Origin: Sorex araneus
Taxonomy: Eukaryota; Chordata; Mammalia; Eulipotyphla; Soricidae
NCBI RefSeq assembly: GCF_027595985.1
Contig: NC_073306.1
Span: 96,050,926 to 96,114,925, forward strand
Direction: 5' to 3'
DNA length: 64,000 bases
The notes below the pieces were generated by a model. It was not told the DNA's origin. It searched no databases and worked only from the letters and a program-made list of their open reading frames with translations. This document shows positions 11,914 to 23,399 of this stretch, one piece after another. Every line of letters begins with the position of its first letter. The first letter of the stretch is position 1. Both the position numbers and the translations under genes were made by a program.

Positions 11914-12190
11914 AGCACATATGCTGCCTGAGCCCATGTGCTGCTTGTGTGCTCGTGGCTGAGCACATGCGGTGCCTGAGAACATGTGTTGCCCGCATCT
12001 CCCCTCTTGAGATGTGTACTTTCGTGCTTTCGTGTCCAGTGCTAGGATGTGTGTAGAGCTCTCTCCACCCTTGGAGAAGCCCGAGTTCTCTCTTGAGCGC
12101 GTTATTCTTATTATTCTCTCTCCCACTTACCACTTCCTCCTTTCCTCAGAAACCTCTAAATAAAATCTATTTACTTCACACACACACAAA
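11914..12190 (+). mobile_element. Unclassified retroposed transcript with polyadenylation signal
   Basis: A 277-base insert flanked by a perfect 16-base duplication AAGAATATCTGATTAT (11898-11913 and 12191-12206). Its 3' end carries AATAAAATCTATTTACTTCA and then CA repeats and As. The 5' part has two related units of about 30 bases built on GCACAT-GTGCTG words. The long target duplication and A-rich end indicate L1-type retroposition. A related 3' end occurs at 55740-55935. It could derive from an LTR or a non-coding RNA. I do not recognise the source. Confidence 0.65.
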
Positions 12191-12301
12191 AAGAATATCT
12201 GATTATTTCTCAAGGATAAATTCTTGTAACTATAATTACTCCTACTAACAGTGTAAGGGTGATCTGACATTCATGATTGTTATAAAACGATATATATTAA
12301 T

Positions 12302-12488
12302 TGGGGCCAGAGTGATAGCACAGTGGTAGGATGTTTGCCTTGCACACAGCCAACCTGGGTTCAATCCCTGGCATCCCATATGGTCCACCTGTACACTGCC
12401 AGGAGTAATTCCTGAGTACAGAGCCAGGAGCGACCCGAGCATCTCCAGTGTGACCCAAAGTTAAAAACAAACAAACAAACAAACAAAC
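12302..12488 (+). repeat. SOR-type SINE
   Basis: Head GGGGCCAGAGTGATAGCACA, full body, and a (CAAA)n tail from about 12465. Confidence 0.85.
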
Positions 12489-12512
12489 CTATATGTGTGT
12501 GTGTAATGGAAA

Positions 12513-12668
12513 TCAAGCCAGGGAGATAATATAATGAGTAAGGCTCTTGTCTAATATGTGGCCAACTCAGGTGCAATCCATGGAGCCACATATAGTTCCC
12601 TGAGCACTGCCAGGAGTTATCCCTGAGCACAAAGCCAGGGTTAATCCCTGAGTACAGCCAGGTGAGGA
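12513..12668 (+). repeat. SOR-type SINE, old
   Basis: AAGCCAGGGAGATAATATAATG head and CACTGCCAGGAGTTATCCC body. Tail eroded. Confidence 0.7.
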
Positions 12669-12754
12669 ACAAGAGTCCATTAAAATGAAAAACAAAAGAA
12701 AGAAAAAAAGAGGTCTTTGCCACATGAACGCCCTTGAAGGCACTGACTTCAGGC

Positions 12755-12925
12755 ATGTTTGTTTTGTTTGGGGGCTACATCTGGTTATGCTCAGGGTTCA
12801 CTTGCAGCTGTGCTCAGGGATCACTCCTGGCAGTGCTTGGGGGACCCATAGGGGGTGCCAGGGGTTAATTCTAGATTGGCTCTGTGCAAGGCAACTGCTT
12901 TCCCCACTGTACTCTCTCTCCAGCC
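12755..12925 (-). repeat. SOR-type SINE, old
   Basis: GGGGGCTACATCTGGTTATG body to the reversed head ending CTCTCCAGCCC. Confidence 0.8.
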
Positions 12926-12974
12926 CTGGTTTTATAATTTAGAGAAATCTTTGCTGATACACATATCTGACCTT

Positions 12975-13130
12975 TTATTTTATTTTATTTTTTTGCAGAG
13001 GCAGGGGGAAGACTTGAGTCACACCTAGAGATGGTCAGGGGATAGAATCATATGCAGTGCCATGGACCAGCTAGGGTGAGCAGCATGTAAGGCAAGCATC
13101 TTATCCCCTGGACTATCTCTCCAGCCCCTG
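12975..13130 (-). repeat. SOR-type SINE, old, rearranged
   Basis: T-rich start, purine-rich insertion, then GAGTCACACCTAGAGATGG and a head ending CTATCTCTCCAGCCCC. Confidence 0.7.
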
Positions 13131-13261
13131 ATAATTATGAAAAGGTTTTCTGTTTTGATTTGGTAATTTGAAATTTTTTTGGTGAGTAAATGGCGAATGT
13201 CTTTTCTACTAAATTGCGAATGTATCCACCTTTGTCAACACTTGAAAAAGCCTAACCACTT

Positions 13262-14265
13262 AAAAATTTTTTTTTAATTTTAGATTAGTTCACAATATTT
13301 GATTAAATTTCATATTCAAACACCAATCCCACCACCATTACACCTTCCCACCACTATATTTTGGATGTTTCCATCCTGAACCCCAATCCTTGCCTCAAAG
13401 CAGAACCCAAATAATATAGTTTGTATTGTTTGTTATGAAAAACCACTGAAAATGCTACAAAAAAGTATCCTTAGAGGAAAGAGTGTGAAGATTGTTGTAT
13501 TTCACCCAGGGGCAATTAAGCTCTTCTATAAGAGATCGTTAACATGTTGTTAAAGGTTGAGCCTTGTGTACATCTGAAAAAAAAAAAAATTCCCTCTAAG
13601 ATTGGTTGCCTCCTATTTTGAACCCCATCAAATATGGTGCAGTACTCTTGGAGTATGGGTAGGGTGTGTTGTATGAAATGTCATGTGGCTGCATTTGTGG
13701 CCACACGGTTCAGGAATAGGTTCACTCATGGGTGAGGTTTGGCCCGAGCATATGGAGAGCAGCTGTGAGCATGACGGCAGTTGGGTTCTGGAAGTTTTCG
13801 ACTGCCAGGGCTGGGTCCCTTGGGGGCAGTGAGGAGTCTCACCTGCCCCCTTCCAGGGTTCTCCGAGTGAAATAGTCTGGAGGGGATCCGGTGACATGGT
13901 TATGGCTAGCATCATGTTATACTCCCTTCCATGAGAGAAGGACATGTGATCTGGATGGTGGCCGATGACGAGAGTATCTGGTGCCAGCCAGAGGAGGCTT
14001 TTGGGCATGACTGCTGAGCTTCTGGAGACAGGGATATGTGCAGAGGACCTCCATTCCTGGTCCCAAAGAACCCAAAGTTCTCAGTCACAAAGTCCTGCAT
14101 AACTGGGTTTTCTAAGGGTTCACTCGTGGATGAGGCTTGGTCGAGCATGTGGAGAACAGCCGTAAGCATGGCGGTGGCTGAGTTCTGGAGGTTTTTGGCT
14201 GCCAGGGTTGGGTCCCTTGGGGCGGGGCGGGGTCTTACCCGCCCCCCTCCAGGGCGCCCTGAGTC
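13262..14265 (-). mobile_element. Composite non-coding retroposon, 1.0 kb, complete insertion
   Basis: Flanked by a perfect 12-base duplication GCCTAACCACTT (13250-13261 and 14266-14277), with a poly(A) tail (T-run from about 13267) on the minus strand, so it was inserted by an L1-type mechanism. The minus-strand 3' end (GGTGGGATTGGTGTTTGAAT) resembles the local L1 3' end. The rest is not L1 coding sequence. A 106-base module occurs twice (14117-14222 and 13719-13824), clearly homologous but diverged, with about 290 bases between. Open frames are short and broken. A second copy starts at about 63451, and a related module is at 25835-26010. I do not recognise the family. Confidence 0.75.
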
Positions 14266-14329
14266 GCCTAACCACTTTTGAAGGAGTAGATTTTATAAAG
14301 TTACATATAGATCTGGGAAATTGAAAGTT

Positions 14330-14615
14330 GGGTTTTTTTTTTTCAATGCAAGGGCGTGAACCCTGCAATCCATGCAAAGTAAGAATGCTACTACTGAACA
14401 ATATCCCTGGCCCTCAAATCACCATAATTATGGTTTCAGACCAAAACTTCAACTAATACCATTCCTCTGTAGTTTTCTTTTGGCCTATCCATAAATCATG
14501 TTATTCACTTTGATGTATATATATGCATTGCATATGCATGTGCACACATTCTGGAAACTGAACTTAGGACCTAACACACTTAAGGTATGCATTCTAACAC
14601 TGAGTCATCCCCTGG
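14330..14615 (-). repeat. Two old SINE fragments
   Basis: 14330-14415 and 14535-14615 both end in a head relic (ATATCCCTGGCCCT and TCATCCCCTGGCCCT). Confidence 0.5.
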
Positions 14616-14624
14616 CCCTACTTT

Positions 14625-14805
14625 ACTTTTTTGTTTGTTTGGAGGCCAAATCTGGCAGTATTCAAGGCTTACTCCTGGCTCTGTGCCCAGAGATCACTCC
14701 TTGTGGTGGTCCTGCTTGGAGGACCCTATTGGTGCCAGGAGTTAAACCCAGGTCAGCTGCATGCTAGGCAAGTGCCCACTGCTAGTACAATCCCTCAGAC
14801 CCCCA
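14625..14805 (-). repeat. SOR-type SINE, old
   Basis: Starts TTTGTTTGTTTGGAGGCC. Body and GCATGCTAGGCAAGTGCCC present. Confidence 0.75.
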
Positions 14806-15019
14806 ATTTTACTTTTTAAAATTCTACACCTTCAATCATTTTAAGGTTATACTTTGCAACACTTTTCCCATCAATATTTTTATAATGAAATTTTTTGAAT
14901 TAATGCTTATTTTTATGCACTGAAACAATAATAAATATTAAGCACTGGTAGGCCAATATTTAATAAATTGGAATATTATTAATATATTGCAAGTATTCCA
15001 TTTAGGGTAAAGGCAGAAA

Positions 15020-15130
15020 CTGGGTTATTCCCACAGTGCTTGGGGGAATCATGAAGTGTCAGGATTCAAACTTTGGGCCTCCCTCCTGCAAAGCTTATGC
15101 TCATCCCTTTGAAATATCTTTCCAGCATGA
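15020..15130 (-). repeat. Old SINE fragment
   Basis: CAGTGCTTGGGGGAATCATG to a head relic AATATCTTTCCAGC. Confidence 0.55.
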
Positions 15131-15382
15131 TTTGTTAAGAATCTGTGATACTTATTTTTCGCTAGGTAAATTAGGCAAATAAATAATAAACATTTGGAAG
15201 TAGCTAACTTTATTGGCCAAAAATAAAACCAATTATTTAGCAATCTTGAGAAATGTGGGCTCTTAGGGCTTTTAGAAGAAATACTGAGGTACATTCAAAC
15301 AACAGAGAATTGCCCCCAAGATTCTGACTTATAGGCTGATCAGGTTAGCTATGATAGCTGATCCTTCAGAAGAAAAAATTGG

Positions 15383-15560
15383 GGGGGCCAGAGCGATAGT
15401 ACAGTGGATAGAATGCTTGCCTTGCACACAGCCAACCCAGGTTTAATCCCAAGCAGCCCACAGGGTCCCCATGAGTACCTCCAGGAGTGATCCCTGAACC
15501 CAGATGCATGAATAAACCCTGAGCACGGACAGGTGTGGTCCCCAGACAAACAAAAAGAGC
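15383..15560 (+). repeat. SOR-type SINE, moderately diverged
   Basis: Head GGGGCCAGAGCGATAGTACA, B box AGGTTTAATCCC, tail CAAACAAAAAG. Confidence 0.8.
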
Positions 15561-15740
15561 AATTTGTAACTCACAGGCCACATACAGAATAACAAAGCAT
15601 ATCACTTAATTGTATTGTCCCCTTATCTTTCTCTAAGCACATGTCAAAATTACTAAATAATCTTTCAACTTCTTGTCCTTTTAGTTGTTGTACAACCATT
15701 TACAGAATATCTTGTCAGAACAAGTAAAAGTTTGACATTT

Positions 15741-15914
15741 CGGGGCTGGAGTGATAGCATAGTGGGTAGGGCGTTTGCCTTGCACGCGGCCGACCCGGGT
15801 TCAAATCCCAGCATCCCATATGGTCCCCTGAGCACCGCCAGGAGTAATTCCTGAGTGCAGAGCCAGGAGTAACCCCTGTGCATTGCCAGGTGTGACCCAA
15901 AAACAACAACAAAA
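15741..15914 (+). repeat. SOR-type SINE, young
   Basis: Near-consensus with target duplication AAAAGTTTGACATTT at 15726-15740 and 15915-15929. Confidence 0.92.
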
Positions 15915-15930
15915 AAAAGTTTGACATTTG

Positions 15931-16015
15931 TGGTGGGATTGGTGTTGAAATATATGCCTAAAACTCAACTACCAATAACTTTGCAAATCATGCTTTATTT
16001 TAAAATAATTTTTTT
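15931..16015 (+). mobile_element. L1 3' end fragment
   Basis: GGTGGGATTGGTGTTGAAAT followed by AAACTCAACTACCAATAAC, the local L1-type terminal sequence. Confidence 0.55.
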
Positions 16016-16103
16016 AAAGAACAAGTAAAATTTGTGGTAATGTTTTAATTCTGTAACACTGTTGCTTACTGGCTTTAAGGTAATCAGCCTCTTATAGGGC
16101 ATA

Positions 16104-16320
16104 GTTTTTTTAAAAAAAAAATTTATTAGAGAATCACTGATGTACAGTTACAAACTTATGAACTTTTGTGTTTGCATTTTACTCATACAGTGATCGTTTA
16201 CCCATCCCTCCACCAGTGCCCATTCACCTCCACCAATGATCCCAGTATCCCTCTCACCACCCCCACCCCATCCCCTATCACCCCACCTCTTTTGTTCTCT
16301 CTCCTTTTGGGTGTTGTAGT
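16104..16320 (-). mobile_element. L1 3' end, 5'-truncated insertion
   Basis: The minus-strand L1 3' UTR (CACTGGTGGAGGGATGGG class) is flanked by TTATAGGGCATA at 16092-16103 and 16321-16332. The poly(A) is the T/A tract after the left flank. Confidence 0.85.
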
Positions 16321-16349
16321 TTATAGGGCATACTTTTTTTAAAACTCTT

Positions 16350-16521
16350 TTTTTTTTTTTTTTTGGCTTGGGGCCACACTTGGTGGTGCTCAGGGCTTAC
16401 ATCTGCCTCTGCACTCAGGAATCATTCCTGGCAGTGCTCTGGGACCATATGGGGTGCCAATCGAACTCAGGTCAGCCTCATGCAAGGCAAATGCCCTACC
16501 CACTGTACTACAGCACTGGCC
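16350..16521 (-). repeat. SOR-type SINE
   Basis: Long T-run, GGGGCCACACTTGGTGGTG body, head relic GTACTACAGCACTGGCCC. Confidence 0.8.
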
Positions 16522-16714
16522 CATTTCTTTTTTAAAATGAACATGGTTATACTAAGATGTGACTGCTAATTTATTAAAAGAATATTAGAAACTTAAGAGA
16601 GAAAAAGAAGTGCTGAATAATATAATTTTGCTGTCATTATATAATTTATGTTCATGTATATTCTTTTGTATCTTTAAATTTTTGTACCAGGTACAGGAAT
16701 TTAAAAATTGAATT

Positions 16715-16880
16715 TAGGACCTGGAGATAGCTCAGTGGAATGAAGGACAGGCTTTGCATTCAGGAGACCTGGGTATGAGCTCTGGTGCTGTGTGGTCCAA
16801 GCACCGCTGGAATGACCCCTGAACACTAAACCAAGAGTGGTCTCTGAGCACCGCAACCTTTAGCCCCAAACCCCAAAAGT
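16715..16880 (+). repeat. SOR-type SINE, old
   Basis: CTGGAGATAGCTCAGTGGAA head and CAAGCACCGCTGGAATGACC body. Confidence 0.65.
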
Positions 16881-17259
16881 TAAAATTAAAAATTTTAAAT
16901 CAAACTTAATTATAAAAATCTTAACACATATAGTAGATATTAAATAAACATGGATTATTAAATAAGTAGATGAATTTTCTTTTTCATGATGCAAACCAAG
17001 CACTCAGTTGTTGAGTCATAATCCCAGTCCTGCTAAATCTGCACTATGATTACTAAAGCCCTACAGAATCCATAATATAAAGCATCAGTATTGTTATGAA
17101 TGTATTAATACCATAACAAATATTTAAGCTATAAGTGCCAATAGCTACAACTGCTTTCAGAGATGGCAGAAATTTGTCATAGAGCTAAAAAAAAAACTCT
17201 GGCTGATACAACAACATTTTTATAATTAGCTCTGGGTTGGTGCTTTAAAACTCCTAAGT

Positions 17260-17424
17260 GGGGGCTGGAGAGATAGCACAGCGGGTAGGGCGTTTGCCTT
17301 GCACGCGGCCGACCCGGGTTCAAATCCCAGCATCCCATATGGTCCCCTGAGCACAGCCAGGGGTAATTCCTGAGTGCAGAGCCAGGAGTAACCCCTGTGC
17401 ATCGCCAGGTGTGACCCAAAAAGC

Positions 17425-17456
<32 letters not shown>
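17260..17456 (+). repeat. SOR-type SINE, very young
   Basis: Near-consensus with an almost uninterrupted poly(A) tail of over 30 bases. Target duplication AAAACTCCTAAGT at 17247-17259 and 17457-17469. Confidence 0.95.
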
Positions 17457-17457
<1 letters not shown>

Positions 17458-17751
17458 AAACTCCTAAGTAAATACAGTCAGAGTATACCCCATCCCATAA
17501 ATCTGTGGAAAAATTACTAGTCCTTGGCAAAAACAACTCTATGGTCTAGAGGAAAATGTAGCCCTGTCATTAAAAAGTTAGGTAGGCCCCATGCTTGTCT
17601 ACCAGTTGTTTGGTCAACCTTCCCTTTTGCTGCTACAGTGATATTTTATAATTACACACTTTTTTAAAAACAAATTGTTAACAGAAACAAAGTATCATTT
17701 GGAAAAAAATCATCACTTTGTTAGACTTTTAAATTAAAGCAACTCGTTACT

Positions 17752-17932
17752 TTTTTTTTTTTTTTTTGCTTTTTGGGTCACACCCAGCGATGCACAGGGG
17801 TTACTCCTGGCTCTGCACTCAGGAATTACTCCTGGCGGTGCTCAGGGGACCATATGGGATGCTGGGAATCGAACCTGGGTCAGCCGCATGCAAGGCAAAC
17901 GCCCTACTCGCTGTGCTATCGCTCCAGCCCCC
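17752..17932 (-). repeat. SOR-type SINE, young
   Basis: Near-consensus. Target duplication GCAACTCGTTACT (17739-17751) and GCAACTCATTACT (17933-17945). Confidence 0.93.
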
Positions 17933-18039
17933 GCAACTCATTACTGTTATATAAAAAAGTATAAAGTAAAACCAATCTTCATTTTATATCAAGGCCAACT
18001 CCTTTAGCTTCAGTGAACATTTTCAGATTTTCAGGGGTA

Positions 18040-18197
18040 GCAGATTTGGTTACATCCAGTGATGCTAAAGGCTTACTACGCATAGCTCTGTTCTCAGAGA
18101 TCACTCCTGGAGAATCATATGTAGTGCCAGTGATTGGACTGGCATTGGCTGCATGCAAGGCAAGGGCCTTAAGCCCTCTAATATCTCTCTGGTTCTC
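18040..18197 (-). repeat. SOR-type SINE, old
   Basis: TTACATCCAGTGATGCTAAA body to AATATCTCTCTGGTTCTC. Confidence 0.65.
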
Positions 18198-18671
18198 AAA
18201 TAACATTTTTATAATATCTCTTACATCAGTGAAGCTAACCGAGGATTTACACTCAGTAAAAAGTTACTTTATCTTCAGGCCAAACCTTGGAAATAAGCAT
18301 GGATTTTTTTGAAAAGCTAGTTCCTTAGAGTCAAAGCAATAAAGGGAAGACAGCAGAAACAAAAGAGAGACAAGAACTCTGGTAAGTGAAGAGTGACTCA
18401 TGAAATTTGATGAAGCACGGATTTTTTTGTTGTTACAAAATCCCAGATTCAACTCTGCGTCTCCCACACATGTCATGAGCAGTTCCACTGAGCCACCTCT
18501 CGTAAGACGGTTTAGAAAAATAAGATAGCCAGATAAAAGTGGTTTTATATTAAGCAACTCTATATAAATGGCTTATGTAGAGCATACTTAGGACTGGTAC
18601 AGAGAAAGTGGTATACACATATTTGCAACTTATCATTATTACACTAACACTCATCACTTTGAAACAAGCAA

Positions 18672-18870
18672 CATGGCTGGGAGATAATACAGCAACCACG
18701 CACCACATGTGGCCTCTTGAGCAAAGAACTGCAGGTTGTAACTCTGGACACTCCCAAGCACAGTAGCACAACCAGGGTGGCCTTTGGAAAATTCTGTTAC
18801 TGTCAGGGATCAAACCCAAAGTCTCACACATGCCAGGCAGGTGCTACCACTGACATACATTCCTGGCCCT
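18672..18870. repeat. Old SINE relics, facing
   Basis: 18672-18787 is a plus-strand relic with a body like the third family. 18788-18870 is a minus-strand relic ending TACATTCCTGGCCCT. Confidence 0.5.
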
Positions 18871-18894
18871 GTGGAGTGCCTGAATTTTACTTAA

Positions 18895-19080
18895 TTTGGT
18901 TTTGGGGACAAAACCAGTGATGCTCAGGGCTAACTTTTACTAACAATTACTCCTGGCTCTGCCCTCAGGGATCCTGATCCTCAGTGCTCAGGAGACCATA
19001 GATGGTGCCAAGGATTGAACCTAAGTTAGCCATATGCAAGGCAAGAACCTCACCTGCTGTTGTACTATCTCTCTGGCCTA
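18895..19080 (-). repeat. SOR-type SINE, old
   Basis: GGGGACAAAACCAGTGATGC body to a head ending TACTATCTCTCTGGCC. Confidence 0.75.
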
Positions 19081-19104
19081 GGAATGTTAGGTTTTAGTAT
19101 GTAT

Positions 19105-19215
19105 GTGTGTGTGTGGGGGGGGGGTGCAGCTGGCAGTGCTCAGGTATCTATCCTTGCTAAGGCTCAGGGGACCCCATATCATACCACAGAACCTGGGTCA
19201 GCAACATGCACCCTA
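19105..19215 (-). repeat. SINE fragment with GT/G run
   Basis: GT repeat and G-run, then a partial SOR-type body and CCTGGGTCAGCAACATGCA. The head is missing. Confidence 0.5.
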
Positions 19216-19219
19216 CTCT

Positions 19220-20230
19220 TGATGGAAGGTCTTTGTTTAGGAGCATGGTTATAGCAATTAAGAGTTCCAGTAACTCTTAGGAGCCCATACTTCTCCTGGA
19301 TTCTGTTAAGTGGGCTTAAAGCCAATGAACTGAACTATATACTCCCATATCATCTGGTTGAAGCCTATCTAGGCTGCATTTTATAGATCATCTGATCAAA
19401 GAATAACTACTAAGCCAGAGGTGATTTACAATTTAGCTAGAGACCTCTGATTATCTTTTTATTGAAAACTGGGGGGAAAATTATTTAGCCTCTTGGCTTG
19501 ACGGAACAGGAGATAATGGCCATGCATAGTCCTCTAACTGGATGGCTACCCTGATGTGTTGTCTATTTGCAATTTATGGCTCTGTGCCTCTGGCTAGCCT
19601 CTTGTGTTGCATGTAACTTCAGATTCTGGTTCCCATGGATGTGGCTATGGCAAGTATATACAAAACAAAATAATGAATGTGTTCATGGGGTGGGGGGATG
19701 AGGGGATGGTGCAGACTGTGGTTGCAGTAGAATGGGGTATTCTTAAATTGATGAGAATAACTGTACTTTTGCCCTTGAAACTGAATAGAGCAGCTATTCA
19801 AAGAGGTAAGTAGCACAGAATAAAGGGTATTCCTCTATTTCAGGAGCTTCTTATTTCTCTCTTGCTACTAGGTGATGGAAGTGGCAAGCAGTGAGAAGTT
19901 CATCAAGGACAGGGCTTCTGGAACTTTTTCACTCACAAATCCCTTACCTGAGAAATGAAAACATAGGCAAGCACTGCCAGAAACATCCCAGATTCATTGT
20001 GCATTTAATTTTGGATTAATTTTGAACATTGCACATTCAGAAACCTTTTTACTGCCACCTAATTTTTTGCAACCTTCACATCCAGTTAGGTGATTCCATA
20101 GGATAGTGTGAGCAATGGTTTAAGAAGCTGGGATCTAGACTTTAAAAATAATCAAAGGTTCTTTCAAAGCAGCAACAATAATGAAAAGCCCCAGTTTGAA
20201 TCGGGTTCATTTATTCAAAGACTAGATAGA
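19220..20230. other. Intergenic, nothing recognised
   Basis: About 1 kb of unassigned sequence. Confidence 0.5.
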
Positions 20231-20237
20231 ATTTTAA

Positions 20238-20360
20238 GCTGGGGCCAGAGTACAGTGGGGTAGAATGTATGTTTCATATGTAACCATATGTAACCAACAT
20301 GGGTCCAGGAGTAATTCTTGGTCACCGCTGGGTATGAACCAAAAAACATAACAAAAAAAA
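20238..20360 (+). repeat. SOR-type SINE with internal deletion
   Basis: GGGGCCAGAGTACAGTGGGGT head joined to the 3' body and an A-rich tail. A short CATATGTAACC duplication lies inside. Confidence 0.65.
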
Positions 20361-20422
20361 AATCAATGAAAAAAAGAGTAAGCAGTTGGACATTTTATTC
20401 ACTTGTTTGCAATGGCAAAGGT

Positions 20423-22401
20423 GTTTTTTTTTTTTTTTTAAATTGAATCACCATGAGATAGTTACAAGCTTCCATGTTTGGGTTACAATCACATAATGAT
20501 CAAACATCCATCGCTCCACCAGTGCACATTCCTCACCACCAATATACCCAGTATATCCCCCTATCCCACCCTCCCTCTGCCTCCACGGCAGGCAGACAAT
20601 ATTCCCCATACTCTCTCTACTTTTGGGCATCTTGCAATACAGACACTGAGAGGTCATCATGTTTGGTCCATTTTCTACTTTCGGCACACATCTCCCATCG
20701 ACTGATTCCTCCAGCCATCATTTTCTTAGTGATACCTTCTCTATTCCATCTGCCTTCTCCCCTCTGCTCATGAAGCAGACTTCAAGCTATGGGGCAATCC
20801 TCCTGGCCCTTGTATCTATCTACTGTCCTTGGGTGTCAGCTTCATGTTATGTTATTCTATACTCCACAAATGAGTACAGTCCTTCTATATCTGTCCCTCT
20901 TTCTGACTCATTTCACTTAGCATGATACTCTCCATGTCTATCCATTTATAAGCAAATTTCATGACTTCATCTCTCCTAACAGCTGCATAGTATTCCATTG
21001 TATAGATGGACCAAAGTTTCTTTAACCAGTCATCTGTTCTAGGGCACTTGGGTTGTTTCCAGATTTTGGCTATTGTGAACAGTGCTACAATGAACATATA
21101 GGTACAGATGTCATTTCGACTGTGCTTTTTTGCATCCTCGGGATATATTCCCAGAAGTGGTATTGCAGAGTCATATGAAAACTCAATTTCTAGTTTTTGA
21201 AGGACTGTCCATATTGTTTTCCAAAAAGGCTGGACCACCACCAGTGAAAGAGCGTCCCTTTTTCCCCACATTCACGCCAGCACTGGTTGCTATTATTCTT
21301 TTGAATGTGTGCCAGTCTCTATGGTGTGAGATGATACATCATTGTTGTTTTGATTTGCATCTCCCTGATGACTAGCGATGTGGAGCATTTTTTCATGTGC
21401 TCTTGGCCATTTGGTTTTTTTTTTTTTTTTTTGGCTTTTTGGGTCACACCTGGCGATGCACAGGGGTTACTCCTGGCTCTGCACTCAGGAATTACCCCTG
21501 GCTGTGCTCAGGGGACCATATGGGATGCTGGGATTTGAACCCGGGTCGGCCGCGTGCAAGGCAAATGCCCTACCCGCTGTGCTATCTCTCCAGCCCCTGT
21601 ATTTTTTTTTTTTGAGGAAACTTTTGTTCATTTCTTCTCCCCATTTTTTGATGGGGTTGGAGGTTTTTTCCTTGTATAATTCTACTAGTGTCTTATATAT
21701 CCTGGACATTAATTCCTTATCAGATGGATGTTGGGTAAATATTCTTTCCCATTTTGTGGGCTCTTTCTATATTTTGGTCACTGTTTCTTTTGAAGTGCAG
21801 ACGCTTCTTAGTTTGATGTAGTCCCATTTGTTTATGTTTGCTTCCACTTGCATGGTTAGTGCTGTTTCATCCTTAAAGATGTTTTTAGCTTCAATGTCAT
21901 GGAGACTTCTGCCTACATTTTCCTCTATGTACCTTACAGATTCATGTCTGATATTGAGGTCTTTAATCCACTATGATCTGACTTTTGTGTCTGGCATTAG
22001 ACAGAGGTCAGAGTTAATTTTTTTGCAGAGAGCTATCCAGTTTTCGCAGCACCACTTGTTGAAGAGGCTTTCCTTGTTCCACTTTGCATTTCTTGCTCCT
22101 TTGTCAAAGATTAAGTGGCCATATATTTGGGGGTCTGTGACAGGATATTCAACTCTGTTCCATTGGTTTGCAGGTCTGTTTTTATCCCAGTACCATGCTG
22201 TTTTAATCACTACTGCTTTGTAGTAGAGTTTGAAGTTGGGGAAAGTGATGCCACCCATCTTCTTTCTCCCAAGGATTGCTTTAGCTATTTGTGGGGGGTT
22301 ATTGTTCTATATGAATTTCAGGAGTGTTTTTGTCTATTTCTTTGAAAAATGTCATGGGTATCCTGATAGGGACTGCATTAAATTTGTAGTGCTTCAGGCA
22401 G
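20423..22401 (-). mobile_element. L1, 5'-truncated, 3' part of ORF2 plus 3' UTR
   Basis: Minus-strand L1 with poly(A) at the low-coordinate end, 3' UTR, and the ORF2 C-terminal region in several broken frames (for example 20885-21271 and 21971-22258). It aligns with the longer L1 at 51-55 kb through most of its length. A SINE sits inside at 21413-21597. Flanks TGCAATGGCAAAGGT (20408-20422) and TGCAATATCAAAGGT (22402-22416) differ at two bases and look like an aged target duplication. Not coding-competent. Confidence 0.85.
21413..21597 (-). repeat. SOR-type SINE nested in L1
   Basis: Near-consensus element splitting L1 sequence that is contiguous in the 52 kb copy, so it is younger than the host L1. 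Confidence 0.9.
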
Positions 22402-22419
22402 TGCAATATCAAAGGTCTT

Positions 22420-22880
22420 AAGTATATAAAACATGCACTCTGCCGGAGCCATATCCCTGGCACAACCAATTATTTGGAATCTGGGGATGAAGGCTATGTC
22501 TACTGCAAAGAAAGAAGTGAGATTTTTCAGTCACTATGGTTGTGGTGACCAAAATGGAATCATGCGTCTAGGCTAGGTCCAGGCTGAAGATGAAACTGTA
22601 GTTGAAGTAAAGAAACCTACTCAGTCTCAAACTTGAAATCTGATCTATCAGAGGGAATTGAAGAATCTCCTGATAGTAAGAATATTACCAAATCTTGTTA
22701 GAACCTGTCAGACACCAAAATTTTCTTGGGCATCTTTTATATATCACTGCAGGAAAATCTAGAAGTGAAACACTCCTTTTTGTCTGCTTAGATACAATTA
22801 AGACAAAGCTAGAACACAGTTGCTTGCTCCCTAATCCTCATTTCTAAACTCCAGTTTTGTCTCTGAGTCTCTCCTGCTTT
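22420..22880. other. Intergenic, nothing recognised
   Basis: Unassigned. A weak minus-strand SINE fragment follows at 22880-22985. Confidence 0.5.
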
Positions 22881-22985
22881 TGGGGGGCCCATACACAGAG
22901 GTGCCCAGGAGACCATGAGGTGCCAGGGATGAAATGGATCAACTGCAAACAAAGTTTGTACCTTAATCCCTGTACTATATCTGTG
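22880..22985 (-). repeat. Old SINE fragment
   Basis: GGGGGGCCCATACACAGAGG to a head relic GTACTATATCTGTGGCCCT. Confidence 0.55.
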
Positions 22986-23038
22986 GCCCTGCCTTCTCCT
23001 TTAATTGATTTTGAAACATCTTAAGAGTTAGAAATCTA

Positions 23039-23219
23039 GGGGCTGGCGCCATAGCACAGCGGGTAGGGTGTTTGCCTTGCATACGGCCAACCCAGGGTTG
23101 ATTCCCAGCATCCCATATGGTCTCCTGAGCACCGCCAGGAGTGGTTCCTGAGTGCAGAGCCAGGAGTAACCCCTGTGCATTGCCAGGTGTGACCCCAAAA
23201 AGCAAAAAAAAAAAAAAAA
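23039..23219 (+). repeat. SOR-type SINE, young
   Basis: Complete. Target duplication AGAGTTAGAAATCTA at 23024-23038 and 23220-23234. Confidence 0.92.
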
Positions 23220-23399
23220 AGAGTTAGAAATCTAAAGCATTCTATTTTCCTTTGAATTATTGAATATTAAATAGAAACGTCAATTTGAATTAGTGCTGTT
23301 TGGGGAAGAACTTCATATAGCCCATTTGAAACATTTCAACTTTGATGCCTAGATGGGTATGAACCATATAGTTCACCAACACTTCTTATCACCTTATCC

